64,000 bases of DNA, taken from the NCBI GenBank assembly GCA_033297205.1, contig MU859161.1, forward strand, positions 1 to 64,000, written 5' to 3'. The DNA comes from Pseudoneurospora amorphoporcata (Eukaryota; Ascomycota; Sordariomycetes; Sordariales; Sordariaceae). Below are positions 22,714-33,857 of this stretch, piece by piece; position 1 is the stretch's first letter, and every line of letters begins with the position of its first letter. Made by a program: the position numbers and the translations under genes. A model generated the notes under the pieces. The model did no database searches, was not told where the DNA came from, and saw only the letters and a list, made by a program, of their open reading frames with translations.

Positions 22714-23823
22714 GATGCATGGTGTCGGTCGTGCTTGCTGCTCCGGGGAACTGTGGATAGGTAATCACTCCTGGCTGGATCAACTGGGCAGACTGGAAGG
22801 ACTGCTTCTGACCTTCTCTCCGCTTGCGACCTCAACGAACTTGTCGCCGTCAAGCTGGACCTCCAGTCTCTGTTTCTGATGCGACGCATAAGATTAAGCA
22901 TTAAGGCTCAATGCAACTCGACTAATAAAGTGCACCGAACCAATCGCCAGGTTGAGATAGGATATCACAGGTCGAGAAAGGGGCTGCCGAGTGTTGTGGG
23001 GAAGGTGGCAGTGCATCCGGGGAACCTAGCAGCACATGTTGGTCAGAATCCGAGGCATGCGGCGCCTTTCGAGAAGCATGATCTGCATTGATAAACTGAT
23101 TGTTGGGCTTGCTAAAGAACTGCATCTCTGCCGGCTCTTGCTGGACCTCAATGCTTCTCTTCCTCGACCTTTTGTTGCTCAGTCTTTTTCCTCGTTGTCG
23201 GGAATGTTTTCAGCCTAGATCTCCCCAGCGGACCTCTCCCGTTGTCTTGCTCAAAAGCCCCTTACGGCGGCCCGTGGCCTAAGCATCTCCCCGTGGTAAC
23301 CTTCAAAGGAAACCAAGTCCCAGTTCATGGAGTGTTGTTATCGCATCGCTGCTTACGGTCTGCCGGCGAGGCAACGTCGACAGTCTTGTTCTGGCTATTG
23401 GATTGGTAGGCCCAGTTGACACGGATTTCCTGCATGGTTTCCGGTGGTCAGCTCAGCTCCATACCTCTAGGATCATGGCCGAAGGATCATACTACAGAAC
23501 GGGCGAACTTACGGACTGATGCATGCGGCGACCGTTGGCCGTCTGTTAGTAGGTACTTACTATGTTTTACTGTTGATCCATTCTGAATACCGCCAGTGCT
23601 TGTTTGCAAGGGAATCGTTTTTGGGATGGATGACCCTTCGCGGAAGGAGACCTTCGTCGGCCGCAGGTCCCGGATGGCGGCTGAGGAGGGACCGGGACCT
23701 GTGATCGGGCAGATGAAGTTGACCGCCGGCTTTCTTGACTGAAAGAGTTTGACGCGAGATCTTTTGGAGGAGCAAGATCGTTCGCTAACGATGAGCATTT
23801 GACTCTACATCTACTCCTGTTAG
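22714..23823. other. No convincing gene
   Basis: Short overlapping ORFs on both strands; no domain or repeat recognised. Earlier exons of the 23.8-24.2 kb candidate could lie here, but I could not link them by splice sites. Confidence 0.35.
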
Positions 23824-24240
23824 TTGGACTGTTTGAGACGACTTGTTGCCCCCCATGGGATGCATCTACCACTTTGTTGTCGACTCACGGCAGGTCTAGT
23901 CGAGCTTGTCGCGGGCTACAATGAGCTTCTTGCCCGCGTAGCGTTCACGCATGATGTCGATACAGACGCCGTCACAAGCGGGGAGGTGATGTGGTGCAAG
24001 GAGTCTCTAGAGTTCGAGCCGGATCCGAATGTAGCTTACACTACAACTGGAATGGAAACTGGCGCTGGATCTGGAGCTGGAGGAAATGCCGGAGCGAAGG
24101 TTGTTCGTGCTGGAGGTGGCCTCTGGCCCGAGTGGCTGTATCGAAGAATGATCGGAGTAATCGATATCTCAGTTTCATCAACCACAAAGAGAGAACTGAA
24201 GACCGCTTCCAAGGCGCAGGTGCTGAAGGCGGACGACTAG
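23824..24240 (+). CDS. Hypothetical protein, possible 3' exon
   Basis: From about 23890 onwards the frame encodes a plausible acidic-to-neutral protein segment (Leu-Val-Glu-Leu-Val-Ala-Gly-Tyr-Asn-Glu-Leu-Leu-Ala) followed by a Gly/Ala-rich linker and a Trp-Leu-Tyr-Arg-Arg-Met stretch before the stop at 24240. The first 20 or so codons look noncoding; a splice acceptor (cggcag) just before 23893 would suit an exon start. Upstream exons could not be linked with confidence. Function unknown. Confidence 0.3.
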   Translation: MDCLRRLVAPHGMHLPLCCRLTAGLVELVAGYNELLARVAFTHDVDTDAVTSGEVMWCKESLEFEPDPNVAYTTTGMETGAGSGAGGNAGAKVVRAGGGLWPEWLYRRMIGVIDISVSSTTKRELKTASKAQVLKADD

Positions 24241-26094
24241 GTTCCAAAGGGCGAGCAGGAGGAACTCGAGGACAACAAGTCACATGATTCAGTTCAAGCA
24301 CCGGTGGGTGGAGGAGTAGCCTCGCCCTTTTTTAGGTAGCTGTTGCTAATGGGGCGGGAACAACTACCTAAACAGGAAGTAGGCCAGTGCCTTCTACTTG
24401 CGTGTAAAGCATCAATTTTGCGGCACCTCTGGTTGCCGTCTGTTCGGTCGCTTGTGCTGCGGAGTCTACACGGTGTAGCCTGGAGGAGACTGGCACGAAG
24501 GACGGGATCCTTGCCCCGGCCTCGCTGCGGGCTGGCAAGTGAAGGCAGGCAAGCGACCAGGAAGACACGTTCTTGATACTTGACTCCACTGCCTGTTCCT
24601 GAAGTCCCTTCTCGTGCCTTCGATATTTGAGTCAAGGACCGTGCACCCTCACGAGGTCCGTCCCCTTTGTCAGGTTCTTGCCGATATGTAGTGTACCTTC
24701 CATTACTATTTGGGCACCACGAGGTTGACCGAGGAGGTTGGAGCATAGGGTATTGTGGCTACTAGCAGGTTGAACTTAAAGGGTGCAAACATGGAAGTCG
24801 AGTTTGGTAAAGCTGTGTAAGGTACCTTAGAGATAGGGAGACATGAGGAAGGACTTGGCAGATTTCCCCCTTTCTGTCAAAACCGGGCATGAGTTCTGGC
24901 TTTGCTCTCCTTCGCACGTCAAAGGTTGACGGGTACCAGTCAAAACATCATGCTACTGGATCTGGCACCAGAAGCGTGCGTAGAATACAATACAGATGGA
25001 AATACCACATTCCGCACACCGACAAATGATCCCAAGATTGATTTGGTCCTAGCTTCTGTGGCCCTCCCGCCTCGTTTGCTGCCAGTCATCTCCACTTTCA
25101 TCAAAAAGCTTCCTTCCACATTCTTGTAAAAAGACTCACAATAGGTACCTCTACACATGTACTGCTTGAACCTTGATTGCAAAATAAAACGACAGTAACA
25201 GGTTGACAGAGTGTTGCAGTCATGGATGATGAAAACCTGTTGGGAAGACTCCAGGTTTGAGTCACAACGAAGGATTCAGGAGTATATCAGGGGGGCACCT
25301 ATCTGGCAGAAAAAGCTCTTTATCTCCTTCCGTTCCTTCGAGCTTGTCTTCCACCTGCTTTTGCAATAAATATCGTAAATATTAAGTACATTGGCCTTTA
25401 CGGTGTGATGAATCTTCAAGGAGAGATGACACTCATTTGGTCGGATAATACCTTACGGCTGAAAGTGTCACGTCTAGGACTCAAGTACCAGCCTCATATC
25501 GTCCGGTCTCCCCAATGCCTCCCTGAGCTGGACGATGATGATTTGGAGGACTCGAGCAGGATTTCCCAAGCACGCATGGTATCTGCCATCCCCAAAGAAG
25601 AGTCAAGCTCCCAGTATTGAGTGCCAGTTCTCGAGAAAGTACCCAAGTACCCCCAGCTGCCAGCCGCCTAGCAGTACCCGGGCCAGCTCGCTCCTTCCGT
25701 CATTCACTTGAAGGTCGAGCAACTGCGCTCGCCTTGTCTATCTGGTCTCTGCCTGGCGACGGAGACCATCGAAGACAAACGAAAAGGCTTGCCCTCCCCA
25801 GCAATACCAGTCGAGCAACGTGGGGCGCCTACAAATTTGATTTTCTTCAAAAGGCTGCCCCCTTTCTGTTTCCTTCTCCTCCAGATCATTTCTCCGCGCA
25901 ACACATCACATCAACACATCAACTACCATCGCCTCTTTGGCACTATTATAGCCATCAAAGCTACCTCTACCTTGGTGAGCCTTCTTCGTTCTCGTTTAGT
26001 AACCCACCTCATCACTTTCCTGACAAACTCTTCCTGGTCAGATCCATTCTTCGTCAAGCTGCATTTTGTTGCGCCAACATCCTAGCGCGCAAAC
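24241..26094. other. No convincing gene; probably 5' flank of the next gene at its right end
   Basis: The open frames here are short and overlap in several frames. The sequence just before 26095 is pyrimidine-rich with CA repeats, as is common in fungal 5' untranslated regions. No RNA gene or long repeat seen. Confidence 0.4.
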
Positions 26095-27031
26095 ATGAAC
26101 CAAAGCGGCATTCAGGTAAATAATCCCATTCTGAACCCTCAGGATCGTCAATCATCTGTGCTAACATTGAACGTTCCATCAGCGCCGCGTTTACAACCAT
26201 CGTGAGATGTTGGCCGCTCGCGCCCTGGTCGACTGGAGCTCAGAACCGGCCAACGCCAGTGCAGCCCACTTCGAGTCCGCCGGCCAGCCCCGGCCCAAAC
26301 CTGCCCGCTAGGCCTGAGCCTGTGCCTGCAGCGGTGCGCCGCCAGTCCGCCGTGCAGGCAGCTGGCCTCCCTCCGAGGCCTCGCACACCGGAGGGTGGAT
26401 GGCGTACGGCCATCCCGGCTGGCGCCAACCCGGTCAACCACCGCCAGCAAACTGGCCACCATCACGGTCGTCACCATCACCACCACCACCCTGCTTGCGC
26501 TCGACGCCGTCAGCAGCAACAGCAGCTGCTGCAATACCAGCAGCACCTGCAGTACCAACCTGCCCAGGGCCCGGTGATGCCCTACAACCCCACCACCATC
26601 ACCACAACCACTACCACTGCGGTTGTTCCCCCTCCGGCGTTCTCCAACGCCCCTCCTCCCCATTTCCCTCCTATGGGATATGGCGGTTACCAACAGTGGC
26701 AGCAACCACAGCAACTGTCACCCCGTCACAGCGGCCCTCGCGGCGGAGACCCTTTGGACGAGGAGAGCATCGTCCCGCTGCCGCCGCGGCGCGCTTCTCA
26801 CAGCCGTCGCCGGTGAGCGGTGGGCACGATGGGCGGTTCTGGTGGTTGTGGCGGTCCAGTTGCGCCCGGTTGAGTGTTAGTTCGGCTGCGGCTGGGAGAG
26901 GAAGAGGCGGCGGACTTGGAGGAGCCGCCAATCTTGCAAGCATGGGTGGAAGCTTCAAGACAAAGGAGTCGCAACAGTGTTCCAGTTTTTCGCTTCATTG
27001 TTTTGTATTATTTTTGTATATTACCTACTAG
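26095..27031 (+). CDS. Hypothetical Gln/His/Pro-rich protein, four or five exons (tentative)
   Basis: The ATG at 26095 sits in a good fungal context (gcaaacATG). The first exon MNQSGIQ ends at 26115, followed by a clean 67-bp intron (gtaaat ... catcag, to 26182). Exon 2 starts RRVYNHREMLAARALVDWSS. A later frame encodes MAYGHPGWRQPGQPPPANWP, then a Gln-rich run and a Pro/Thr/Gly-rich segment ending GGDPLDEESIVPLPPRR. A good GTGAGC...TTAG intron (26813-26880) joins to a Gly-Arg-rich C-terminus ending at 27031. Introns near 26275-26331 and 26470-26516 are needed to keep the frame and are weaker; alternatively the gene is frameshifted. No domain recognised; low-complexity regions suggest an intrinsically disordered protein. 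Confidence 0.45.
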
Positions 27032-27966
27032 TTTATCTCGGCGTTGATTGCCTTCAGCCAACTACGACAGCTGATTAATTCCTAATTCGTCCATCTCAAT
27101 CTCTCCAACTTGGTGCTTCATCGTGGTGTTCTCGTGAATGTCATTGACCATTCCATCACAAGTGTCTTTTTCAAATTGTTGGCCGCTCACATTTCGCAGC
27201 GTTCCTGTGCTTTCGAGATCTTTACATGACGTCAAACAGAAATTCATTGCTGAGATGTTATCGGTGCCTCATTTCCTCGCCAAAAGTGAATGTGGGGTGG
27301 TGTTGGTCACTGGGACCCAAAGTTGGTGGGTTAAAACACGGCCGGGACACTCGCTCAAAGTTTCACCCAACCATTCAATACCAACAATCCAAGGGCTCAG
27401 GAGGGAAATACGGAGGTTTAAATGCAAGAAAATGACGCGTGGATGGTATCAAATTTTTTCTGAAGTTTGGAAGTGATGTTGATTGAGATCCAAATTTTCG
27501 TCACGTCATGGCGCGCTACCAGCATGTACACCAAGTCCTTGAAGACGAGTAGTAATGAGCATAATGTTATTTAGTAGACTGTTTGACTTTGTGTCATTTC
27601 TAGATAGATTCTATGGTACAAACAATCCGACACGCCTCCCATGGGGTTGCTAGGTATGGTACAAATAATCTGACAAATTCCAAATGCATGAATGATTCGT
27701 TCTGCCTCCCGTTCTGGGTTCATGTTCAGAAACATCTCGTAAGAGAGGAGCTTTTGCCGAACGCCGCTGACGTGGTCGAGTTGGCAGCGCGAGGGGGCAT
27801 GGTGTCGTTGGTGGTGGTTGCGGTAGTGGTGGTGGCTGTAGTGGTCTGGTGGTGTTGCTGGAAAAACAACACAAAAAAAACACGGCAAGATATCTTTGGT
27901 CTGGTAGACCGCCTGTTGCTTTGGTTAGTATAGCGAATTGCTTGTTATTAAACTCAGGAAGTTTAC
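27032..27966. other. No convincing gene; contains a GTG/GGT-rich tract
   Basis: A GTG-rich low-complexity stretch at about 27800-27855 translates to runs of Val. Nothing else recognised. Confidence 0.4.
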
Positions 27967-28203
27967 CTACGACGTCTGGTAAAGAGCATGGGTGGCTAAG
28001 ATCTTGTAGTCGACATGCTCGGTTTCGGTAGCGTCCAAGGCGGCGGCTAGGGCGGTGACGAGAGTGTGACCGGACGATCTCGTATCTCGTCCGTAGATGA
28101 CCTTCGCGGGGGCACTCAAGTCGATATTGAGCTCGGTCGCAAGCTGGGTGTAGTATTGGACGAGGGCTTCGGGCTGCTGTTGATCAGCGCCCGTGAGAAA
28201 GAG
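27967..28203 (-). pseudogene. Fragment resembling phosphoacetylglucosamine mutase (AGM1/PCM1)
   Basis: On the minus strand a single open stretch of about 78 codons encodes a piece of a phosphohexomutase N-terminal domain: PEALVQYYTQLATELNIDL, then VIYGRDTRSSG, then an Ala-Ala-Leu-Asp-Ala helix and Val-Asp-Tyr-Lys-Ile-Leu-Ala-Thr. The GRDTRxSG motif and its context are those of eukaryotic phosphoacetylglucosamine mutase, which isomerises GlcNAc-6-phosphate to GlcNAc-1-phosphate for chitin and glycan synthesis. The upstream TASHNP phosphoserine loop and all later domains are not found nearby, and a stop closes the frame where the family continues with PQLHY. It is therefore a truncated duplicate, not a working enzyme. 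Confidence 0.55.
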
Positions 28204-30117
28204 GTGCGCTGGTGATCAGATCTTGGGGTTTGGGGAGGGAAAGAGAAGAAGAGAAAGGAATGGAAGCCTGGAAGATTTTGAGTCTGGTGTCAGTTTCTTC
28301 ATTGTCGGACGGTGAGACCGTGAGCCATCTCTGGAATTCCACTTACAGGAGCGAGCGGCACCCTCGGTGCGGTACTTTTTGGCCAGTCGTTGTGTGCTGT
28401 TCCAAAACTGCCCATCGCTGCTAGGACCGGCATTCGTAAGGGTGCCAGTGTTGGTAATGGTATACCCAGTGCTTCCTTTTCTCAACACTCAGCATCTCGA
28501 GAGGCCGATTCACGATAGTCCTGCCTCAGCGGCGTTGGGTGTGTAGCCGCCTAACTGCGTGCCTTTGGCAATGTTCGGGGAAGTTTGCAACGGGTGCCTG
28601 TGAGGGCACTGGACCTGAGTCGTCGATGTTAGCCCATGCCAGAAGAAGTACGACGAGAGAAGAGAAATATGCTTCGGGTGGTATTTGCATCCGCGAGTGT
28701 GGCCCGCGTGTCGACCAGGTTACCCAAGGACAGGGGACGGAGACGGAGTTGATATGGTACAGGTTGAGAACAAAACATCTCCCAGGGCACAGCTTGCTAG
28801 GCCGCGCGCCTGGAGGAGGAGGCCGTGGGATCATGTAGATGTTTGTTATTGTTGCTGTTGGGAAAAGTTGTGTGTCAAGTGGTGATAACTTTGTGAGAGT
28901 CTAGTAGGCTGAGAATAAGGGCTTGAACACCTACCCAACACAAGACCACTCACGTGAGGTACTCCCACCGCACCTTCCCGAGACACTGCTTTACGTCTCG
29001 GAGCTCCAGCCATTGGATTCAGGTTCAGGTACTGCCCCATGCTCGAAATACTTGGCTCCCGTCCATGCCAGCTGTCTCGCCGCGGTGATTGGGTTGCCAA
29101 CGAGCCGCGTGCTCATTTCCGTCTGGGTAGCTCCTTCCCTGGCAGGAGGTATAGGATTAGGTCACTGCCCCGTTCACTCAACGATTGCGCGGTTTGTTTA
29201 AGAGGTAATAGTCAGAATATTGCTCCGTAGACGCTTTTAAAGAGGAAGGTCCTACCCATTGGTACAAGAGCAAAAAGTGATCGTCCATTCAGGCCCGGTT
29301 GCACATTTCATGCAGCGAACATCCCCGGAGATGCAGCGGACGCGGTGAAATCGCAAACCAACGTCGCCACTGCAGCGCCATTTCAAGGCTGTTTGGGAGC
29401 CCAACGTGCCAGGCACGGATCCCATGGACGGATTCAACCGCAAGCAGGTGAGAAGGGCGTGGAACAAGTTGGTCTTTGACCACAACACTGAGACCCTTGG
29501 TGTGCCCAACATGGAGGAGAGCCACAAGTTCCAACCCCTAGCCCCAAGAACAGCGAGACGATCGGTGGTGGTCAGGGAGCTCCTAAAAACAATGGGACCC
29601 CCGCTAACGACAGCGAAGAGGTGGCTCGCATAATCAGTCTCGTGGCGGAGTACGTACCTGCAGGGCGCTTCCCACTGACGCGCACCTTTTGTCAATAAAA
29701 CAATCACGTACAACAAGAAGACGGTCGAGACCCTTGTCAACCAACATCACCCACGAGGTACAGGTATACCAAGAGGTGTATACGCTGCCAGGGAAGGTGT
29801 GTCCCGTTTGTGAAGGACGACTGTGAAGTTGTTATTGTTCGGCAAAGAGAACGACATGTACCTTATAAAGCATACATGTTCGTAACGGGCGACGTCTATA
29901 ATAGGTAGCAACGACACATGGACTCCGGAATAGGCTGCCGACCACGCGCGCAGACAATTTGTGGCAAGGTCCGCCAGTCCCGTCCAAGTCCATCGAAAAC
30001 TGCGAGAAATATACCGCATAGCAACGAACTGGGGGAGATAGGACGCCATCGCTGCCCCAGGACCTGGCAAAGACTTGCCTTCTTCCTCAAAAGGAGGGAT
30101 GGTCACGTTGCGATGGG
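28204..30117. other. Gene-poor stretch with degenerate coding-like pieces
   Basis: A 38-41 bp sequence at 28782-28822 (cagggcacagcttgcta ... gcgcgcctggaggagg) recurs inverted at 31569-31607. At 29300-29690 a protein-like piece on the + strand changes frame more than once (for example GFNRKQVRRAWNKLVFDHN, then NDSEEVARIISLVAEYVP in another frame), suggesting a decayed gene. No family recognised. Confidence 0.35.
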
Positions 30118-30980
30118 TTCTACCCGCCAGTCCAGAGCCGCCGCCGCTACTATCCTCGGGCCCTATATATTCGCAGCAAAATCAAATACCACCCTCGCCC
30201 CCTCTAAAATGCACGAAGATCTCTCGCACAACCAATTGGCCATGAAGGGCATCGACCTCCTGGACACAGTATTGGGCCTCCAGGCTTCGGAGCACCAATA
30301 CGAACCTTTAAGCAAGGACGAACTAAAGAAGTACGGCTATCTTGACAACTGGGCCCGAAAAATCTACAATTGCAATGTCTTTGCGACATCGGCCACCCTA
30401 TACCACAACTTAGGTAGCACCAAGCACAACTCAGCTCTACGGAGCGCGATACAAGAGTACAACGACGTAGATTTGGAGAGGATCCAGCTACCCTATATCC
30501 AGACCGCACACTTCCTCCCTCTCCCTTTCTCTCCTCGTACAACTACGTATATCCAACCTACCTACAGGTAGGAACTTGAAGTTCTTTCTGAACCTGACCC
30601 CAGGTTTGCTAAGACGGATCCTCCTAAGACTGTCCAGCCTCCTCAGCGCACTCGTCCCCTTCCTTTCAAGAAAGGAAGTGCCCCAATGCCGAATCCGAAG
30701 CACCACAGCAAATGGTACGCGAAAAAGAATCGACAGAGCCATGGGAAGAACGAGGATGAGATCGCCATGAAGCAGCGTGAGGGAGCTGCTGCCGGGAAGG
30801 ATGCCACTAAGGCCAGAGAAGAGGAAGAAAAGGCAAAATAGAGACTTGAAAAGCCCGAGAAAGCATGCTGCAAAGAATAACAATTACCGTCAGTGGTGCG
30901 CTGAAAACAAGGACGAAACCAATAAGAAGAAGCGTGAGAAGAGGGATGCCAAAAGGAGGACATGGAGGAAGACAGAATGA
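30118..30980 (+). pseudogene. Lys/Glu-rich pseudogene of unknown function
   Basis: One frame runs from about 30118 through a helical segment (NQLAMKGIDLLDTVLGL), meets a TAG at 30569, continues in the same frame with a Pro-rich part and a Lys/Glu-rich part (KHHSKWYAKKNRQSHGKNED), meets a second TAG at about 30839, then shifts frame and ends with a basic tail (NKKKREKRDAKRRTWRKTE) at 30980. Both TAG codons would be Gln if a single C had mutated to T, so RIP of a duplicated gene is a reasonable cause. The product is not recognised; alternatively there are introns I could not place. Confidence 0.4.
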
Positions 30981-32661
30981 GCATAGCGGTAGCAACATCA
31001 ATTTTCCCTTTGCCGTTTCGACCCCGTTTGTTTCATCCGATCTGTTCTGTCCCGTCTCCCTGTCTGGTCGCGTCTGGTTTCAATTTTTCCAGTGATCCTA
31101 ATATCGCAGCTGCTTTGACGTGTCTCCCTCTTACAACTTGCCATCAACACCACAACCTCCACACCTCGAAGTTTCTCGCGGCTGAACAAAGCCGACAAAG
31201 GTAAGAATTCTGCTATCTTTGGGGTTTCCCTAGCTTGAAGATGGGAGTCATTTCTTTTGCTTGCCTCTGTTTTCATGTTGACCTCACGGAACTTGATCAC
31301 AATTTTCCGTGCTCACCCATGTGCACGTATCACCTCATGAGATTCTCACTCCTCCACCACGATATCCCATGATGCCTTCACAGACCACCAGGATAGATAC
31401 CCTACCTAGTGCCTGGGTTACCGTTATGCGTTCTCACGGATACTTGCCAAAGACAGATGCGCTAACTTCTTTTTTTTCGTGCGTTTTCCAGCATCACCAG
31501 ATCCTCGCCTTTTTTTCCCGCCGTCTCGCGGTTGCTCCCCGCCGCCTCAAGCAAGCTCTCCCGCGGACCCCTCCTCCAGGCGCGCAGTTTAGCAAGCTGT
31601 GCCCTGGACGGGGGTGGGTCTGCGCCTCGCCGTTCTCGCGCCCTGGTCTTTGTGGGTCCCAACGGTCCCGGCCCCGGCCCCGGCGCCTCCCCCGTCGCCT
31701 GCCCTGTCGCCCCCCTGCCTCGCCTGGTCTTTTTGCTCGCCGCCGCCGGGCCTTTGCCTCCCCCGCGCCGTCCCCGCCGCGGTCAGGCACCCGGGCGCCG
31801 CCCACCTCGCCGGTTCTGGATTCCCTGGGCCCTGATGACCCTCGCCGCGCCACCATCCCGCCGGTGGAGGAGTACTTCCGCCAGCTCCCACAGGGGGGAC
31901 GCTGAGCGTTGAGAAATGGAAGCAGTGGGCATACCAACGTGGCGTCGTTAGGTCCCTGCCAGGATTAGGGAAGGGAAGCGGAGGATCATCCCAGTTAGAG
32001 CTGGCATGCTGCTGGGGATGGGGTTGGGATATGGGTTTTCGGGAGAAGAGGGCACGGGGGAAGGGAAGGGCATAGGGGGTGCATAGGGGGGCGTCTCGGC
32101 AGGTAAATGGGAAGAGGGGACTGGGACTGGTACATGTATGAAGGGGAGGATTTGGAGGGAATAGAGTGAGTATGGGATTGAGTTCTTCGTACATGAGGAG
32201 GAAGTGCATGAATTGACCGTTCTTTTGGGGGCTCGGAACTTTAAGCATAAGGGGGGCTGCAAGTGTTCTGCAAATGTGACGTGTATGATCCTGATGATCT
32301 GACTAACTTCCGGGTTTGCCCGGGGGCAGGGCGTACTTATATTGTCGTACAGACAATTCCCCCTGCCGCAGTACCTCTAGGGTTGAAAGGTATATCGTGG
32401 ATCCGCCGGACTTTGCCATCGAATGGCCACTCGTCTATCCAACTGTAGTCTTGGAAAATTGCCTTGTTAAACCAGGATTTTGGGATCTTAACGGCGATGT
32501 AATCGTGTATGATATGTGACGCGGATGTGGGCTGGAGGACAGGAGACGTGATTCACGTTGCGGCTTCGCCCAGGGGGCTGCTGGAGGGATAGGAGAAGAG
32601 CTCGATTCGCTTGTTGGCTTGGACATGATTATCGGTCGGGGAGTCCAGTCCGTGTTGGCAT
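30981..32661. other. No convincing gene; candidate short coding pieces only
   Basis: A + frame at 31309-31905 ends in a plausible Pro-rich tail (DDPRRATIPPVEEYFRQL), but overlaps long GC-rich frames on the other strand, so strand and reality are unclear. A second + frame ending at 32519 (RYIVDPPDFAIEWPLVYPTV) also looks protein-like but is short. The inverted copy of the 28.78 kb repeat lies at 31569-31607. Confidence 0.35.
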
Positions 32662-32978
32662 GTTGACGAGGCTGGTGTTCAAACGGACGTATAAAGGGCT
32701 GTACGCGACGACCGGCTCTGAGAAGCACTCGCGCTGGTGCAGGACACCGGCTAGATCGGGGTTGACAAGGCTAGTGTGAAAACGGACGTATGAAGGGCTG
32801 TACGCGACGGCTGGCTCTGAGAAGCACTCGCGCTGGTGCAGGACACCGGCTGGATCGGGGTTGACGAGGCTGGTGTTCAAACGGACGTATGAAGGGCTGT
32901 ACGCGACGGCCGGCTCTGAAAAGCACTCGCGCCGGTGCAGGACACCCGCCGGTGCAGGACACCCACCGGCTGGATCGG
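32662..32978. repeat. 99-bp minisatellite, three units
   Basis: Units at 32662-32760, 32761-32859 and 32860-32978 share gttgacgaggctggtgttca ... gcactcgcgctggtgcagga and the terminal ggctggatcggg. The third unit carries a roughly 20-bp internal duplication (cgccggtgcaggacaccc). The 99-bp length is a multiple of three, so the minus-strand frame 33075-32629 stays open through the array and encodes a 33-residue repeat. Whether that frame is a real gene is unknown. Confidence 0.85.
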
Positions 32979-33547
32979 GGAATGTCGAAGTACCTTTACA
33001 GATTTGACATCCAATTCCGTCTGATATTTCCATATATCCCACTTCGACAAACACACTTCCCTCTTTCCCGCTCAAACTTCACTTCGGGTATCCCTGGGGC
33101 TTGCTTACTTCCCAGAAACATCGGGCCGGATGGGGGTACCATATCATCAGGCGCCTTGTTGCCCTCAGTGTCTATTAAAGAAGCTGCCAAAGGAGAAATT
33201 GTGACTGGGGGGGTATTGGTGGTAGGCTGGTCAGCCGTGTTGATTCCTCGTCTTCTCAGGCGCCATGCGTACACAGTCCCCAATAGGGCATTGATATGCG
33301 CCATTGGCTGTTCGTTATCGCGGATCAAGAACAATGTACGAACAGATAGAATCGGAAGCCTACTAGGAATGCTGGCAATACTAGGATCTTCTTATGTGTG
33401 ATTCGAAAGGCCTTGTGGTTGGCGATTGTCATTAAATTCGAGAAATGTTGGCCGTTGTTAAGGTCTCGCTACTTGAGATGTGCCCGTGCCCTTGAGACTT
33501 GTTAGTCCCGGTATAGTCCCGGTATCAATGTATATCAATGGTTGTTG
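32979..33547. other. No convincing gene
   Basis: Open frames on both strands overlap (32889-33401 on +, 32996-33334 on -). The + frame is hydrophobic in part (GGVLVVGWSAVLIPRLLRR), but I cannot assign a family or a start. Confidence 0.3.
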
Positions 33548-33857
33548 TGTTACGATCCAATAAGGGATCATTTATGTAAGCACCTAGTTAGACCAATCAG
33601 AGCCGCGCCGGGCGCCGGCGCCGTGAGCTAACGGCGCCGCGGCCACGGCTTAAAAGGCGCCGGGAGGCCGGCGATGGCCTCCCCGGCGCAACGGCGCATA
33701 CTGAAGTAGCTAGTATATAAGGACGGCCTCTCAGGCTTCCGAATACTGGGCTCTTCAGCAAGCAATAGTTTCTACAATCTACCAGTACCTTTTGGCTACT
33801 ACTACCGTTGTTCTACATCCCAGCGATATACTCTTGTGCCTGTAACGGTTCGTCACA
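33548..33857 (+). mobile_element. Solo LTR, 310 bp, GC-rich, with target-site duplication
   Basis: Begins TGTTACGATCC and ends TTCGTCACA. Exact 5-bp duplications tgttg lie at 33543-33547 and 33858-33862. The U3-like part is GC-rich (ggcgccggcgccg) and is followed by a TATA box (tatataagg, about 33713) and a transcription-start-like region. The ends resemble those of the 464-bp family, but the inside differs, so it is a separate gypsy-type family. There is no AT enrichment, suggesting a young insertion or one too short for RIP. Confidence 0.88.

Noticed and set aside
26148..26714. 188-codon minus-strand ORF
   Set aside because: Antisense to the Gln/His/Pro-rich candidate gene; composition is that of reverse-complemented CAN repeats.
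31589..32248. 219-codon minus-strand ORF
   Set aside because: GC-rich sequence with open frames on both strands; Pro/Arg/Gly bias and no domain, so not supported as a gene.
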